From Cryoendolithus antarcticus (Eukaryota; Ascomycota; Dothideomycetes; Cladosporiales; Cladosporiaceae): a stretch of 64,000 bases of DNA. The first letter of the stretch is position 1; each line of letters starts with the position of its first letter. Under the pieces are notes generated by a model. That model made no database searches, was not told the DNA's origin, and worked only from the letters and a program-made list of their open reading frames with translations. The position numbers and the translations under genes were made by a program. Below are positions 42,088 through 52,481 of this stretch, one piece after another. The stretch spans positions 1 to 64,000 of the forward strand of contig NAJO01000060.1 in the NCBI GenBank assembly GCA_002077065.1. The letters are read 5' to 3'.

Positions 42088-43486
42088 TCTGGACACGCAA
42101 TGTCAGACCAGTGTGTTGACGGTCGGCGCCCTGTATCAGACCGCCAACCGCGGCTTCACATACACTTTCAGTGGAATCCAGACGGGCGTGGCCGACACGC
42201 GCGAAATCTTAAGAGCGCCTTCGACCACTTGTAAGAACACGCCGCTCCATGACTGTGAGATAGTCAGTATTCAGATCACCCTGGCCAGGTTCGATGTTAC
42301 GCCGCTAGCACCCAATTGGTGGACGTGGGGCGCTTCGACGGCAGCGGTGAGCTCACAAGCACCGCAATATCGTTTGCGTTTCACCTGAGCTGATGAGACG
42401 ATCACTGCAGGCCACGATACAATGCTCACTCGACTCCCCATCAGGACGAGTGTACGCTTACTTTACAGGCTCCCTGCCACCCGTCGGCTCTGGTACGGAC
42501 GTTGGATCTACAACGGCGGTCGAGCCTCCGACGGGCGCTGGATCTGTGAGGAATCTGCCCAGATACTTCGATTACCAGAAGGCCTCGGGCAATCTAAAAT
42601 TGTACTGTGGTATGGAACTTACAGCGGGTTGGTAGAAGCTGCTACCTTCAGGTATGGGGATTTCGTACGAAGTTGAGGCTTGAGCAGGTTACTCAGAAAA
42701 GCGCTGATTATTTGGCATTCGCCACATAGCCATGTCAATGTCCGACCCTCGTCCTGATCTACGAGCCAATTTGAGCGGGGCAAATCCTAGAGCAAATTGG
42801 GGAACGGGCAACATACGGCTAAGACGTAACGCCACCACTACCGACTTTACGCAGTCGGACTTGTTCGAATGCAGTGCTTTCTTCTCGACTGCCGTGGGGC
42901 CTTGAGATGGATAGACAATACCACCATCAGTGCCTGGACGGCACGGCCGAATGACACATGACACTATCAGGACATTTTACTGAAGATTAGCATGACGGTA
43001 GACGCTTTCGCGAAGTCGTACTATTCCCTCCTGCTATCCGAATTTGGTGTCCGAGATGCGACCAACGCGCTGACCACAGTGTCTGGAATTGTATACCTGC
43101 AATCCCGGCGGGATATCGAGCTAGCTGCTGCATCTTCGCAGTACAACTATAAAATAGCTGGCAAAATGGTAGCGTCCGGCATCGTGCCAAACGTTTTGGA
43201 ACCTGGAACCTCACCGACGTTGTTTAACTCGACTGATCCGACGACTGTGTATACGCAATACCTATGTTCGGTGCCGAAGCGCAAGAGCGGTATGAGTCTT
43301 GTCTTACCCCTCCTGATCGCCGACATTGTCTTTCTGCAGGCTTGCTGGAAAATAGTCACCATAATCACCACGTGGTGGCTGGGAAGGCACGACAAGGAGA
43401 TGAACTACTGTGCTGGCTGTGTTGCAACGAGTGAAGGGAATGATCCGGGTGCGGACGACTTCAACACACGAGTTGTGAAGACATAA
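42088..43486 (+). CDS. Fungal membrane protein of unknown function, model partial or disrupted
   Basis: At least four exonic pieces are supported: 42088-42346, 42411-~42635, ~42730-42893 and 42971-43486. The first intron (42347-42410, GTGAGC...CTGCAG) and the last (42894-42970, GTGGGG...TATCAG) keep frame between them. Piece 1 includes LDTQCQTSVLTVGALYQTAN and NTPLHDCEIVSIQITL, with a paired-Cys pattern. The last exon has KSYYSLLLSEFG, then YLCSVPKRKSG, a membrane helix (MSLVLPLLIADIVFLQACW) and a CAGC tail. This matches a general type of fungal plasma-membrane protein with a large luminal region and one or few C-terminal helices. The join between pieces 2 and 3 could not be solved with canonical splice sites, and the 5' end is missing. 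It may be a pseudogene. Confidence 0.4.
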
Positions 43487-43975
43487 CGGGTTGTGCTCGA
43501 ACCGCGGAGCCCCAACGGACGGTCGAGATCAACAACGAGAAAATGACAGTGAAAATGGAAGTCTCTAAGATCGAATCTCACTTACCAAACAACATTCAAA
43601 CATAGACTTTTGTCCGCTCACAACACCGGGCAGAGCAGCTTGTGCAATGGTCGGCTCACAAGTCAAGCTGCGCAAAACATGCCAAGCATCTCATTCAAGG
43701 GAGCTTCCTCTTTGAGCGCCGCTGTATCTTTTGCAGCGTCATGACACCTTAACCTCATGTCTCGGCCATCTCACGCGAGCGGGGTGGGCGGTGCATCTCG
43801 TGTACCCGTATGTATCGCATCGCGATAGCTGTGATAGGTGACAGCATGTTGATCAATTGTGGCCAGGATGAGTGCCGTAACAGCCATGTCCTCCATCAAC
43901 AATAAGTAGACCGCAGCACTCTTTTCATCATCTCTTAAACTCTCCTAGGCACTGCATCGCCTCCTTACCGCAGAG
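43487..43975. promoter_or_regulatory. Promoter spacer of MFS permease with paired GATA sites
   Basis: About 490 bp. Two HGATAR-type elements, CGATAG (GATAG at 43824-43828) and TGATAG (GATAG at 43833-43837), lie 9 bp apart, about 140-150 bp before the ATG. Paired GATA sites are the known binding pattern for AreA/NIT2 nitrogen regulators. No coding sequence is recognised. Confidence 0.5.
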
Positions 43976-45811
43976 ATGTCCGTGGTCGAAGTCAAGCCGT
44001 CGCTAGACGAGAAGAGTCAACCATTCGCAGCTCTTGACGGCCGCAACACCTCGATCAGCGCTGGAACTCAAGATGTCATCGCCTCTCTTGCGGACGCAGA
44101 CGAAGCGCTGTCGTACCTGGAGAACCACCCTCGTGCCGCTGAGATAGCACTTGAAGGAGCGGCAATACTAGAGGACCCGCAACAACGTCGCAGACTGGTC
44201 TGGAAGATCGATCTTACCATCGCGCCGCTACTTGCAATCACGTACTTCCTTCAATATCTGGACAAGACAACGCTGTCATATGTAAGTTATAGTCTCTCCA
44301 TCCCGCTCGTCTAGACGTCTATAGGTCTCAAAGCTGGCAACCTTGTCGCCTGAGCCATTTTGCGGTGCATCATACCCACGTAGATGGGACCAACTCTCCA
44401 CAGAGAGCCACAGTCCGTCAGATCCTGGTCTGCTCTGTGAAGTCTCCTGAGAGTGGATGCACGGCCGTTCCTGCAACAAAAGATCAAATGCTAATCCACC
44501 GTCTCGTAGGCAGCTGTCATGGGACTACGCACAGACACGCACCTGAAAGGGCAACAGTACTCCGACCTGTCTATGCTATTCTACATCGGCTTCATTGTCA
44601 CCGAATTCCCCACCCAGTACCTGGCCCAGCGGACCTCTCGGCTCTCACTATATCTTGGGATCAACATCATGCTCTGGGGTATTGTGCTAGCTGCCCACGC
44701 CGCCTGCACCTCATTCGCAGAGCTCGCTATCTGCCGCACCCTGCTGGGTGTCTTTGAAGCTTGCGTAGCACCCATCCTCGTCCTGATCATCGCCATGTGG
44801 TACAAGAAGGAAGAGCAGGGCCGCCGAGTCAGCTGGTTCTACGTCTGCAATTCGATCACGCAGATCGTAGGTGGAGCGGTAGCCTACGGTGCATCCTTCG
44901 CGCACGGAAGCTTTGCCAGCTGGCGCATTTTCTACATCGCTATCGGGGCCCTTACGGTCGTATGCGGTGCGCTCGTGGCGTTTCTGCTGCCAGACAGTCC
45001 CGTGAGAGCCAAGCGATTTACCGACGGAGAGAAGGTCGCGGCCTTGCTGCGGGTCAAGGCGAATCAATCTGGCACGCAGAATGAGCACCTTAAGAAATCG
45101 CAGATCTTGTCAGCTCTCAAGGACACCCGGGTTTGGTTGATCTGTTTGGCTACTATGCTTACATCGATCCCGAATGGAGGGATCTCGAACTTCTCAAGCA
45201 TCTTGCTTACGACGTTTGGCTACACCTCACAGCAAGCCTTGATCATGTCGATGCCTGCAGGGGCTATCGGCGTGGTCTTCGTCCTCTTCTCGGGCTGGCT
45301 CTCGGACAAGCTCAATGATCGCAGCATCGTCATGTTCATCTGCATTCTGCCCACGATTCTATCTGCAGCACTCATGATCGGGCTAGACCCCAAAGGCATT
45401 CCCTTGAACAAGTCCGGCCTCCTAGCCGCATCCTTTCTCTCCGGCACTTTCGGTGCAGCCTTCATGCTTCTCCTTGCCTGGAACGCATCAAACGTGGCAG
45501 GGCATACGAAGAAAGTCACAGTCAATGCTCTCACGCTGGTCTCCTTCGCTCTAGGGAATATCCTGGGCACGCAGACATTCCAGCAGAAGGAGGCACCAGG
45601 ATACATCTCGGGCAAGATCTCCATCATTGTGACGCTGGGACTGCTTTCTTTCGTGATCGTTGGACTTCGGCTAATGAACGACCGACTGAACAAGCAGAAT
45701 GAGGCGAAGCTGAGTGAGATACCGCAAACTGAGCAGGAGGCGATGAGGGAGAAGATGGCGTTTGCTGATCGGACGGATCGCGAGAATGTGTTCTTCAAGT
45801 ACACACATTGA
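43976..45811 (+). CDS. MFS permease, anion:cation symporter family (Dal5/Tna1-like)
   Basis: Two exons, 43976-44281 and 44510-45811, with a 228 nt intron (GTAAGT...CTCGTAG), give 535 residues. The exon junction restores YFLQYLDKTTLSYAAVMGLR, the conserved first-helix region of this family (LDKTTLSYA). Further hallmarks are PTQYLAQR, EACVAPILVLIIAMWY and the WLSDKLNDRSIVMF cytoplasmic loop. About 12 helices are present. Family members import allantoate, nicotinate, pantothenate or similar organic anions with protons at the plasma membrane. The N-terminal ~75 residues are a polar cytosolic extension. The intron is four times longer than others in the window. Paired GATA motifs upstream suggest nitrogen control. 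Substrate is not deducible. Confidence 0.9.
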
Positions 45812-46187
45812 TCAGTTACTCAAGCCTATATATCAGCAGCGCAGAGACGTCGCATCGAAATTCCCTTGGGAGACGTATCCTCCGCAAGCCGGCGTCTGCT
45901 CGGCCCTGCTGGGTGTATCGGTTGTGCACCGTTCAGCGTGACATCAGATACATATTGCCTAATATCCTCGTCCGGAATTCTGACCTCGTGTCCAATGTAG
46001 GGAGCGAGTGGGAGCAGCTCATCAAGATTCCAGAGTTAAGTTCCAAGGTTTCTAGTGTGTCTGTAGTGAATGGCGTGACGATGAAATGTGACGAGAGCGA
46101 CAGTTCGGCCAGAGTCTTGTAATTTTGGCCACACCGCGCACTGATCCAACGCAGTCAGCCACGGCATCTATGTTTGCGGTTCACCAC
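45812..46187. other. Convergent 3' spacer
   Basis: About 375 bp between the convergent MFS permease and the ULD-domain gene. A short + frame (45808-46122) has no recognisable features. Presumably it holds both terminators. Confidence 0.35.
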
Positions 46188-47595
46188 TCACCATAGAAGC
46201 CACATCGTAGCGCCAAATTCGTACCACGTTTCACTTCCACAGCTCACACATGTCTTCGTTTGGTCGAGCTGTCGATCGACAAGCATCGGCATTACGACGC
46301 GACATCCAGGGACCACCGAGCGCTCCCAATCGCGAGACGAAATCAGTGCGCCCTTGCCAGCACGCCGGGACTGTTCAAATAGCGCAAATCGATTGTTTGC
46401 GACAAGGTCCTCGCCAGGGAGACCTTGGAATTGCACCTGGAGGCGCGCCAGCAGTACACGCCAATAGCAGAAATGTTCATATTCCAACGACAGCTCACGG
46501 TTCAGCGCATCAATGAAGGTTATCTTGCTCTGAGTCCTAAGTCGTGGGTTGTGTACGATTGTGCAAAGAGATTGTAGACAAGCTTCAAGCAGTTGACCGG
46601 CAAAGAGGAAAAGTAACATGACAGCATCTATACCACTAGGCAGCACGTCGACAACAGAATGATCTCGCACAGTAGGAGACCTGTCCGACACCAATGTGGA
46701 ACTGTGTGCAGAATACGCCGAGATGTCCGAGGTCAGGATAGGGTGCTGCCTACTAGGCACATGAGCGAAGCGTGCGATTCGGTTGCGACACGTTGCAGTT
46801 CGACCATATTTCGGTCTCGCACGAAGGTAGCAAGGCTCTCGCTAAGTTGTCTCTGCTGCAGAGTCTCCAGCATTGGTATGAATGTATCACTCTGAGCTTT
46901 TGATGCAGCCGTTACCAACTGCGCAGTCACATCGACGGAAGTAGCAGCCACTTGCGCAACAATTGCCGTAGTTATCGTTGATGGAAGCTGCTGCTGCATG
47001 GCCAGCATTCTAGCAAGAAATTTATCGAGATGCTGGCGCAAGGTGACGCTGTCGTGCAGACGTAGGTTGATATGCTCTAGCGTAGCCATTGACTTCTTTG
47101 CAACCTGTAAAGTCTGGATGACGTCCGCTTGCGCTACTATGCTTCTTTCTAGCATCTCGAATTGAAGCAGGGCGGTGATGGCGTCCAGTCCGGTGCCGAT
47201 ATCGTTCTTGAGACGTCCGATTCTCCCTCCAGAGTGACCGCCCACTGAACCTTGCGCATGCCCGCAAGGAGCTGCTTTTGTATGGGTCTGCTCGAGCCTG
47301 TCTCGAATCCCATGTACGGCTCTAACTTCTTGATCTTTGTCAAGAAATGATCCAGTGGTACACGACAAGCGAGGCTGCAGAGCTGAATTGATCGTATGGT
47401 CTCGACATTGGTGGTCTGTGGAGTCAGGGCTTGCACTTGGCGTAACACCCTTTCTATGAGTTCGAGGTCCAGGACGCCTTGCTGGTACGACGTAGTCGCG
47501 CCGGCGGTGCGGCGGAGAGACTTCACGGCTTTGGATATCAAGTTGATACCAGCGATCAAGTCTCCAACCGAAAACCCAAATGCCGGTGACGCCAT
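46188..47595 (-). pseudogene. ULD-domain protein with N-terminal helical module, frame-broken
   Basis: The minus-strand frame from ATG 47595 starts MASPAFGFSVGDLIAGINL, a common N-terminus of fungal proteins with an ankyrin/STAND-like N-terminal helical domain, and runs to about 47225 (VQWAVTLEGE). Coding then continues in another frame (RIGRLKNDIGTGLDAITALL) down to ~46747, so one base appears lost or gained at 47220-47235. No canonical intron of workable size fits there. A further change near 46745 could be a 59 nt intron (GTGCCT...CACACAG) with a good CTGAC branch site. The last part, TFIDALNRELSLEYEHFCYW to VPGCRVVMPMLV, resembles the ubiquitin-like ULD_2 domain of fungal proteins. It may be a recent pseudogene or a sequence error. 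Confidence 0.6.
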
Positions 47596-47835
47596 CCGCC
47601 AGAGGACTGTTTTGGAGTCACTTGTGAGGAGACATTGACTGGTCGAAGCCGCGTTCTTGTCGAGACGGGAAACGTGTTGCACATATGTGCCGACAGGTCA
47701 AGTGGGCGCAGCAGCCAGCGCACCCAGCATAGCCTTGCGCCACCTGTACTGTTGATTGGCGGATAGCTGCGACAATGCGTAGAAGGCAACCCTCGCATCT
47801 GACCAGGCACAGGTGCTTTTACCAAAAGAATGACC

Positions 47836-48276
47836 TCAATCTGCTAGCCTCGACTTAGCTTTCTCTCGCCACCTGGACACAGCAGCCTCAAACTTTCCCT
47901 GCAGCACGTATACCTCACTAGTCCTTTCGCAAAGCCTCACAATCTTGTCATACTCTCGGTCATAGTACAGTTCGCCCACTACATAGCCAAAGAGAGCCTG
48001 CTGACGCTTGTCGAGCTTACGCTTCGGCTTCAACTCATCAAATGAAGCGCTAGATGATGGTGACTGATCGAGGTCGAGCTCTGGCACATCGCTGATGAGC
48101 TCAGCGTATAAGCTGCCGTTATAATGCTTCGCTTGATACGTTGCTTTGATGGCCTGAAACGCTTCCTCGGTTTGATGTGTGCGTGAGACCGTGGGCGTGT
48201 CCTGCACTGCTGCTGTCGCGTAGGAGCCGGCATCTACCTCAATGGCGAGAAGATCGTCGTCTTCGTCGGTCATCAT
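47836..48276 (-). CDS. Small protein of unknown function, C-terminal helical repeat
   Basis: Frame of 146 residues. The longer frame to 48369 starts with GTG, so the ATG pair at 48276/48273 is chosen. The N-terminus is acidic (MTDEDDDLLAIEVDAG). A helical C-terminal part (about 95-140) reads DKRQQALFGYVVGELYYDREYDKIVRLCERTSEV in short stretches and alternates large hydrophobic and charged residues as in TPR-like helices. No recognised domain or signal is seen. The 3' end lies about 240 nt from the ULD gene start, on the same strand. Whether it is really expressed is unproven, but the sequence pattern is not random. Confidence 0.55.
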   Translation of the reverse strand: MMTDEDDDLLAIEVDAGSYATAAVQDTPTVSRTHQTEEAFQAIKATYQAKHYNGSLYAELISDVPELDLDQSPSSSASFDELKPKRKLDKRQQALFGYVVGELYYDREYDKIVRLCERTSEVYVLQGKFEAAVSRWREKAKSRLAD

Positions 48277-48657
48277 TAAGCAGACGTGTGGTCGTTGATG
48301 TAAAGTCGAATAGTAGTTACAATTGCAGTGCGCACTGCAGGCAGCTTGCCCGATCTGGGCTCGGACCAAACGTGTCTGTCAAATACTGACGATGAGGTGG
48401 AGGTGATGAAGTTGTCAAAGTGTACGGCAATTGTTTCAATATGGATGCGCGAGTCTGATGTCACAATTGCATTTCCCGCTGCTATCACTAAAGTACAGAG
48501 AAATCAAGTCACGCACATCAGAAGTCGAGAGTAGCAGCTCGACACTGAGCCGCGTTCAGGCACATGTAGCTATGGCAACGCCCTTGCCGACCTCCAATCC
48601 ACGCCTTCCATTCTCCGCTCTGGTCTCAAAATATCCTACCCAACTGTGGCGAGTCGC

Positions 48658-49298
48658 TTACTCGAACGGGTTGGGGCGGGTTCCCCACCAGGTGAGGAAA
48701 ACGCTGAGGCCGACGGTCTCGAAGACACGGGCGAGGCCACCGACAGCAACCTGCTCAAGAGGGCGCTTCTCGGTCGTGATCTGGGCAATAAACTGCACAT
48801 ATATCAGTGAGGGAACATCGTACTGATACACAAAACATGAACATACCGATGGGGCGGAGCTGGCGAAGAAGATCAAGCTGCCGAGGTACGCAGCACCCTT
48901 GTAGCTGAGGGTACCGGTGGCGTTGATGAGCGCACCAACACCGTATGCCTGGACGGCGGAGCCGACAAGGGAGGTTCCCCACGCAGATGCGGCGGACGCG
49001 GCCTCCTTGGACTTGAAGAACTCCTCCTTCGAGTTCGAGGCCTGGGCCTGACGGTAGGTGTCACCGAAGACGGGGCCGAGGACCGCGAGGGAGATGGCGT
49101 GGTTGTAGACAGTGCCGAGCGCAATGGCCGATGGCTTGACTGGGGGAAGGTCTAAGTGAAGGACTGTCAGTGATGGTTCCCATGATGCGGGTATGCGCAA
49201 TGCGGTCTGCCATGACCGAGCGCTTGCATGGTAATAGACAATGAAGCACTCAGGACGCCCGCGTTATCGCGCTGATTGAACATACAGCTGAGAGACAT
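48658..49298 (-). CDS. Small membrane protein, DUF1761-like, three exons
   Basis: Exons are 49298-49286 (13 nt), 49151-48847 and 48792-48658, with introns of 134 and 54 nt, giving 150 residues. The tiny first exon encodes MSLS, then the join forms YLPPVKPSAIALGTVY. Three or four hydrophobic segments follow: ISLAVLGPVFGDTYRQAQ, WGTSLVGSAVQAYGVGALIN, YKGAAYLGSLIFFASSAPS, and VGLSVFLTWWG. The second intron has a length divisible by three and could be read through, but its GTATGT donor, CTGATA branch and GTGCAG acceptor are convincing. The pattern resembles fungal DUF1761 proteins of unknown function, probably in a membrane of the secretory system or mitochondrion. I call the family with moderate certainty. 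Confidence 0.6.
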
Positions 49299-49550
49299 GA
49301 CGACTGTAGGTTGAGTGTGTGGTGGTGTGGTGTGGAAGTTTTGCTTGGTTAATGGTGGTGTGGCAGAGGAAAGGACGTGATGTCGAGCGGAGGAGAGGAG
49401 AAGCTGTTGTTTGGGGCACGGTCCCTATGACGTTCTCAGCCACACGAGACTGGCGAGAGCTTGCGGGATGAGGCGATGAGTACATCACATGTCCCGGTCT
49501 GGGCCGAGGACGACGAAACCATACCGTTGTGCAGGCACGTGATAGACTGA

Positions 49551-50305
49551 ATGATGGCAGATGTAGGGCGAGATCTCGCTGGTATGTCTATCACTGGCTC
49601 TGACGGCCTAGACGAGGCCCGGCGCGAGTCCATCAGAGTCGCTCTGGAATCATACAAACACACTGTCTGCGAGCACAACTTGTCGAACCTGCGGACATTC
49701 GTTGATGGCATCGAATCGCGACAAGCACGACGTGATGACATGCGCAGACTTGAGCAGGATGTCCTGAACCACAGCGCGGGTGGATCTGCTACCTCACCTC
49801 GCCGCCTACTTGACCCTGCCGTGCGCACGGAACTAGTGAAGAAGTACGACCTAGATGGCATCTTTCATCTATACAAAGACTTCACGCAAGATCTAGATGC
49901 CTGGTATGCGAGGATCCGAGCACTTCTCGAAAAGCGAGATGCGACGGCTGCACGTTTCCGCCACCAGATTTGGAGTATCTCTGCACTCTGGTAGATGGAA
50001 TTTGCGGGCCAGGCCTTCCTTATCACGTTTTCTTGCATCATTACAATATGCTAGACCTTACGGAAATCTTGAGGGACAACGACGATAATACAGTCTGGAT
50101 AGGTGAAGCATCGCTGCCCGCAGACTGGTATTTGGAGCATGGAAATATCGAGCTGTGCATCAAGATCGGTCGCAACGAGGAGCATGGTTGGGGAGGATCG
50201 TATCTCCTATGGTGTCGGCGATCCGCTGATGACCCGTGGCAATGGAGGTACGCTGCTCATGCTGATGAGGAACCCAGCGACGTCTATGACACCCTAAAGG
50301 AGTAG
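49551..50305 (+). pseudogene. Unknown gene with internal frame break
   Basis: The frame from ATG 49551 runs 148 codons to 49994. It is helical and charged (ARRESIRVALESYKHTV, RRDDMRRLEQDVLNH, KKYDLDGIFHLYKDFTQDL). A second frame continues from about 49950 to 50305 with PPPDLEYLCTLVDGICGPG, HHYNMLDLTEILRDN and SYLLWCRRSADDPWQW. The two segments read as one protein of about 250 residues, joined at 49930-49970 by a one-base shift. No splice pair was found that joins them in frame. So the gene is either a pseudogene with one indel, or the sequence has an error there. No known family is recognised; there is no signal peptide. Confidence 0.45.
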
Positions 50306-50751
50306 TTGGTTCGAACAAGACGAGGCTGACATGCGAAGGGAACTACGATATCTTGAGGTCCAGAGTGCCACGTGAGTACAGAATTGATGACCACAGACTT
50401 TGGGAAGTTGTATGCTCGCGCCAGAACAGCAGGCAGACTTTGATGTGACTGCTCCTTGTCGTCACTGAGTAACATTGCTTGAGCCAAGTGGCTGTTCAGA
50501 CCACGCAAGCTGACTGACCCTGCTACACGTAGTGAGTGCAGCATCTTGCACCCAGGAAAGTAAGACGTAGTCACATGTACAAGTACGAATGCATATTCTA
50601 GTCTTGACCAGGGAGACTGATCCTATAAAGACATCTGATGGAGTGAACGAATATCAATGGGTGAGGTCTTTTCGAATTAAGGGACTGGAGCAGCATTGAG
50701 ACCAACAGTCAAGGCGATGTGCCTGCGAAGCCTCTAAGATAGATTGATGGC
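50306..50751. other. Convergent 3' spacer
   Basis: About 445 bp between convergent genes. No feature is recognised. Confidence 0.35.
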
Positions 50752-51750
50752 TCACAGCAAACCAGGGAAGATGGCCTTGCGCTTTCCAATCTTCTCCTTG
50801 CCAAATTTCTCAACATACCATCGCTTCCCTGCAACAGCTCTCGGAATCATAGTCGACATCTCATTGATCAAGAAGGTGCGCGCTGGAACGCAATTCAAAC
50901 CTCCGATCATCCAAAACCCAGCCCACTCGAAGAACTCACACAAGTAATGTGCATAGAGAACGTACTGAAACAGCCCGTTCTTTGGCACCATGTAGAACTT
51001 GTCGACTCCTTCGATGGGCTTCCCCTCTCTCTGTGCCTGCTCCTTTTGTCGGCGCAGCGTGCTTCGCCTGATCTCGCGTAAATCATCGTCGTGGAAGAAG
51101 TTCGCAAGGAGACTCCATCCCCAGATTACGAGGCCGATTTCCATCTCGTACAGTCTGCCGCCCCAGGCTTCGCGTGTATTCGGACCATAGCCTCCCACCC
51201 ATCCGCCGATAGAGAGTCCATTGATGAGATTCCACAGGCAGGCTGATGCGAAGACTAATGGGTGTATCGGCGACATCGATGGACTGACATACGCAAAGAT
51301 GGGCGCGCGATAGATGTAGTGAATGATGTACAGGGCGGCCATCGTCCAATTACCCCATGGCAGAGTCTCAACGCCGACCTTACTCGGGATCGTCAACATG
51401 CAGTACATGACCGTAATCGGCCCAACCGACTCCATGAGAGCCCATGCCCACTTTCCTGGGAGGTTGTACTTGGACTCGATCGAGGTCTTGCCCGCCGGGT
51501 ACCAGTCTGTGAGCCATTGTGTCGCTGTGACCTGTAGAGAGTGAGTGATTGCGGATGGTCATGATCGGCGCCAAGTACTGACGAGAGGGAAGAATTGCCA
51601 AGCGTATACAATGAATTCCCAGTTCTCACGCGATGGCGGGTACCATCCCGTGACAATACTCGGTAGGGTCATGATGAACCACTTCAGCACTGGAATCGTG
51701 GCGAAATCAGTTGTGATGCTGCAGACGATCAATCTGTCTTGATGCTGCAC
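50752..51750 (-). CDS. Steroid 5-alpha-reductase-like membrane enzyme, 5' end unresolved
   Basis: Exon 2 is 51531-50752. Exon 1 ends at 51583, separated by a 51 nt intron (GTCAGT...CTACAG); the join restores FFPLVTATQWLTDWYP. Exon 1 reads back through VLKWFIMTLPSIV and DFATIPVLKW to at least 51750 without an in-frame ATG at its beginning. A candidate first exon with ATG near 51840 (MKPKPSVRLFDD) could not be joined in frame, so the 5' end is open. Several membrane segments are present. The C-terminal signature, PARTFLINEMSTMIPRAVAG followed by WYVEKFGKEKIGKRKAIFPG, matches the steroid-dehydrogenase (3-oxo-5-alpha-steroid 4-dehydrogenase) C-terminal domain. The likely location is the ER. The substrate in fungi is unknown. 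Confidence 0.7.
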
Positions 51751-52481
51751 AGCGTTGAGTTGCTACTACAAAAGCTCCGGTATGGGCTGACTTTGAACGA
51801 CAAGAGTGACGTCGTCGAATAATCGCACGGAAGGTTTCGGCTTCATCGGCAAAGTGGGTCTCGCCCTCGACTAAACATTGGACTTCATTTCGTTACATGT
51901 ATGTAGTCTAAGATAATCCAGCCTCTTATTACCGGTCTCAGTTGTAGTCTATGCTGCTGTATCTCACTCCTGGACGTGTCGATCTGTACCGCTGCGCTTG
52001 GGCGAGTGGTGGCACCGCTTCGTGTCGATCCGCTCACAGACCAGAGCGTCACCTTTAGCATCGAACATGCAGACTACGATCACGACGGTCTTGAGAGATA
52101 CAACGAGGACCGTGAGCCTCACTCCACATGCCCAAGATAGCACGGACGCTGGGGCAAGACACACGATATGGTACTGTAGTCGTGCCCTGTTTCGAGTTCC
52201 TCATGACGTCGACGCTTAATCTCGGTGTAGGGCTGGGTTCACGAACGCGTTCCCAGATTCAGCGCACGCGAGCGTTGGCCGACGTCAGTAGGCGCCGAGT
52301 ATCGCGAGTGATCACGTTCGCGACTAACGCAATCATGGTATAAGTCACAGCTGTGCCAACATCCACTTTGACCTTCCAATCTCCACGAGTCTCTGAACCA
52401 CAACAGCCCTCGAAAGTCAACTCGAAGCCTTTCAAAGTACCAACATCACGAACAACCCTCTCCAGTACCAACAGTAACAAC
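51751..52481. promoter_or_regulatory. Divergent spacer, reductase-like / stress-like gene
   Basis: About 730 bp. It holds the unresolved 5' exon of the reductase-like gene (about 51780-51850) and the promoter and 5' leader of the + strand gene. The leader from 52345 is rich in CAA/ACC (acaacagccctcgaaagtc). The frame upstream of 52482 stays open to 52353 but lacks an ATG there. Confidence 0.4.

Noticed and set aside
41591..42100. Minus-strand open frame of 169 codons (APLMTTGVNQRDG, EYVKKEDCVAEG)
   Set aside because: Some stretches look protein-like, but it is opposite to the probable upstream part of the membrane-protein gene and has no ATG-based complete model. Not called on either strand with confidence.
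47210..47250. A 32 nt intron (GTCACT...CTCAAG) that would restore the ULD gene frame
   Set aside because: Too short for fungal splicing, lacks a branch site, and would remove conserved-looking residues.
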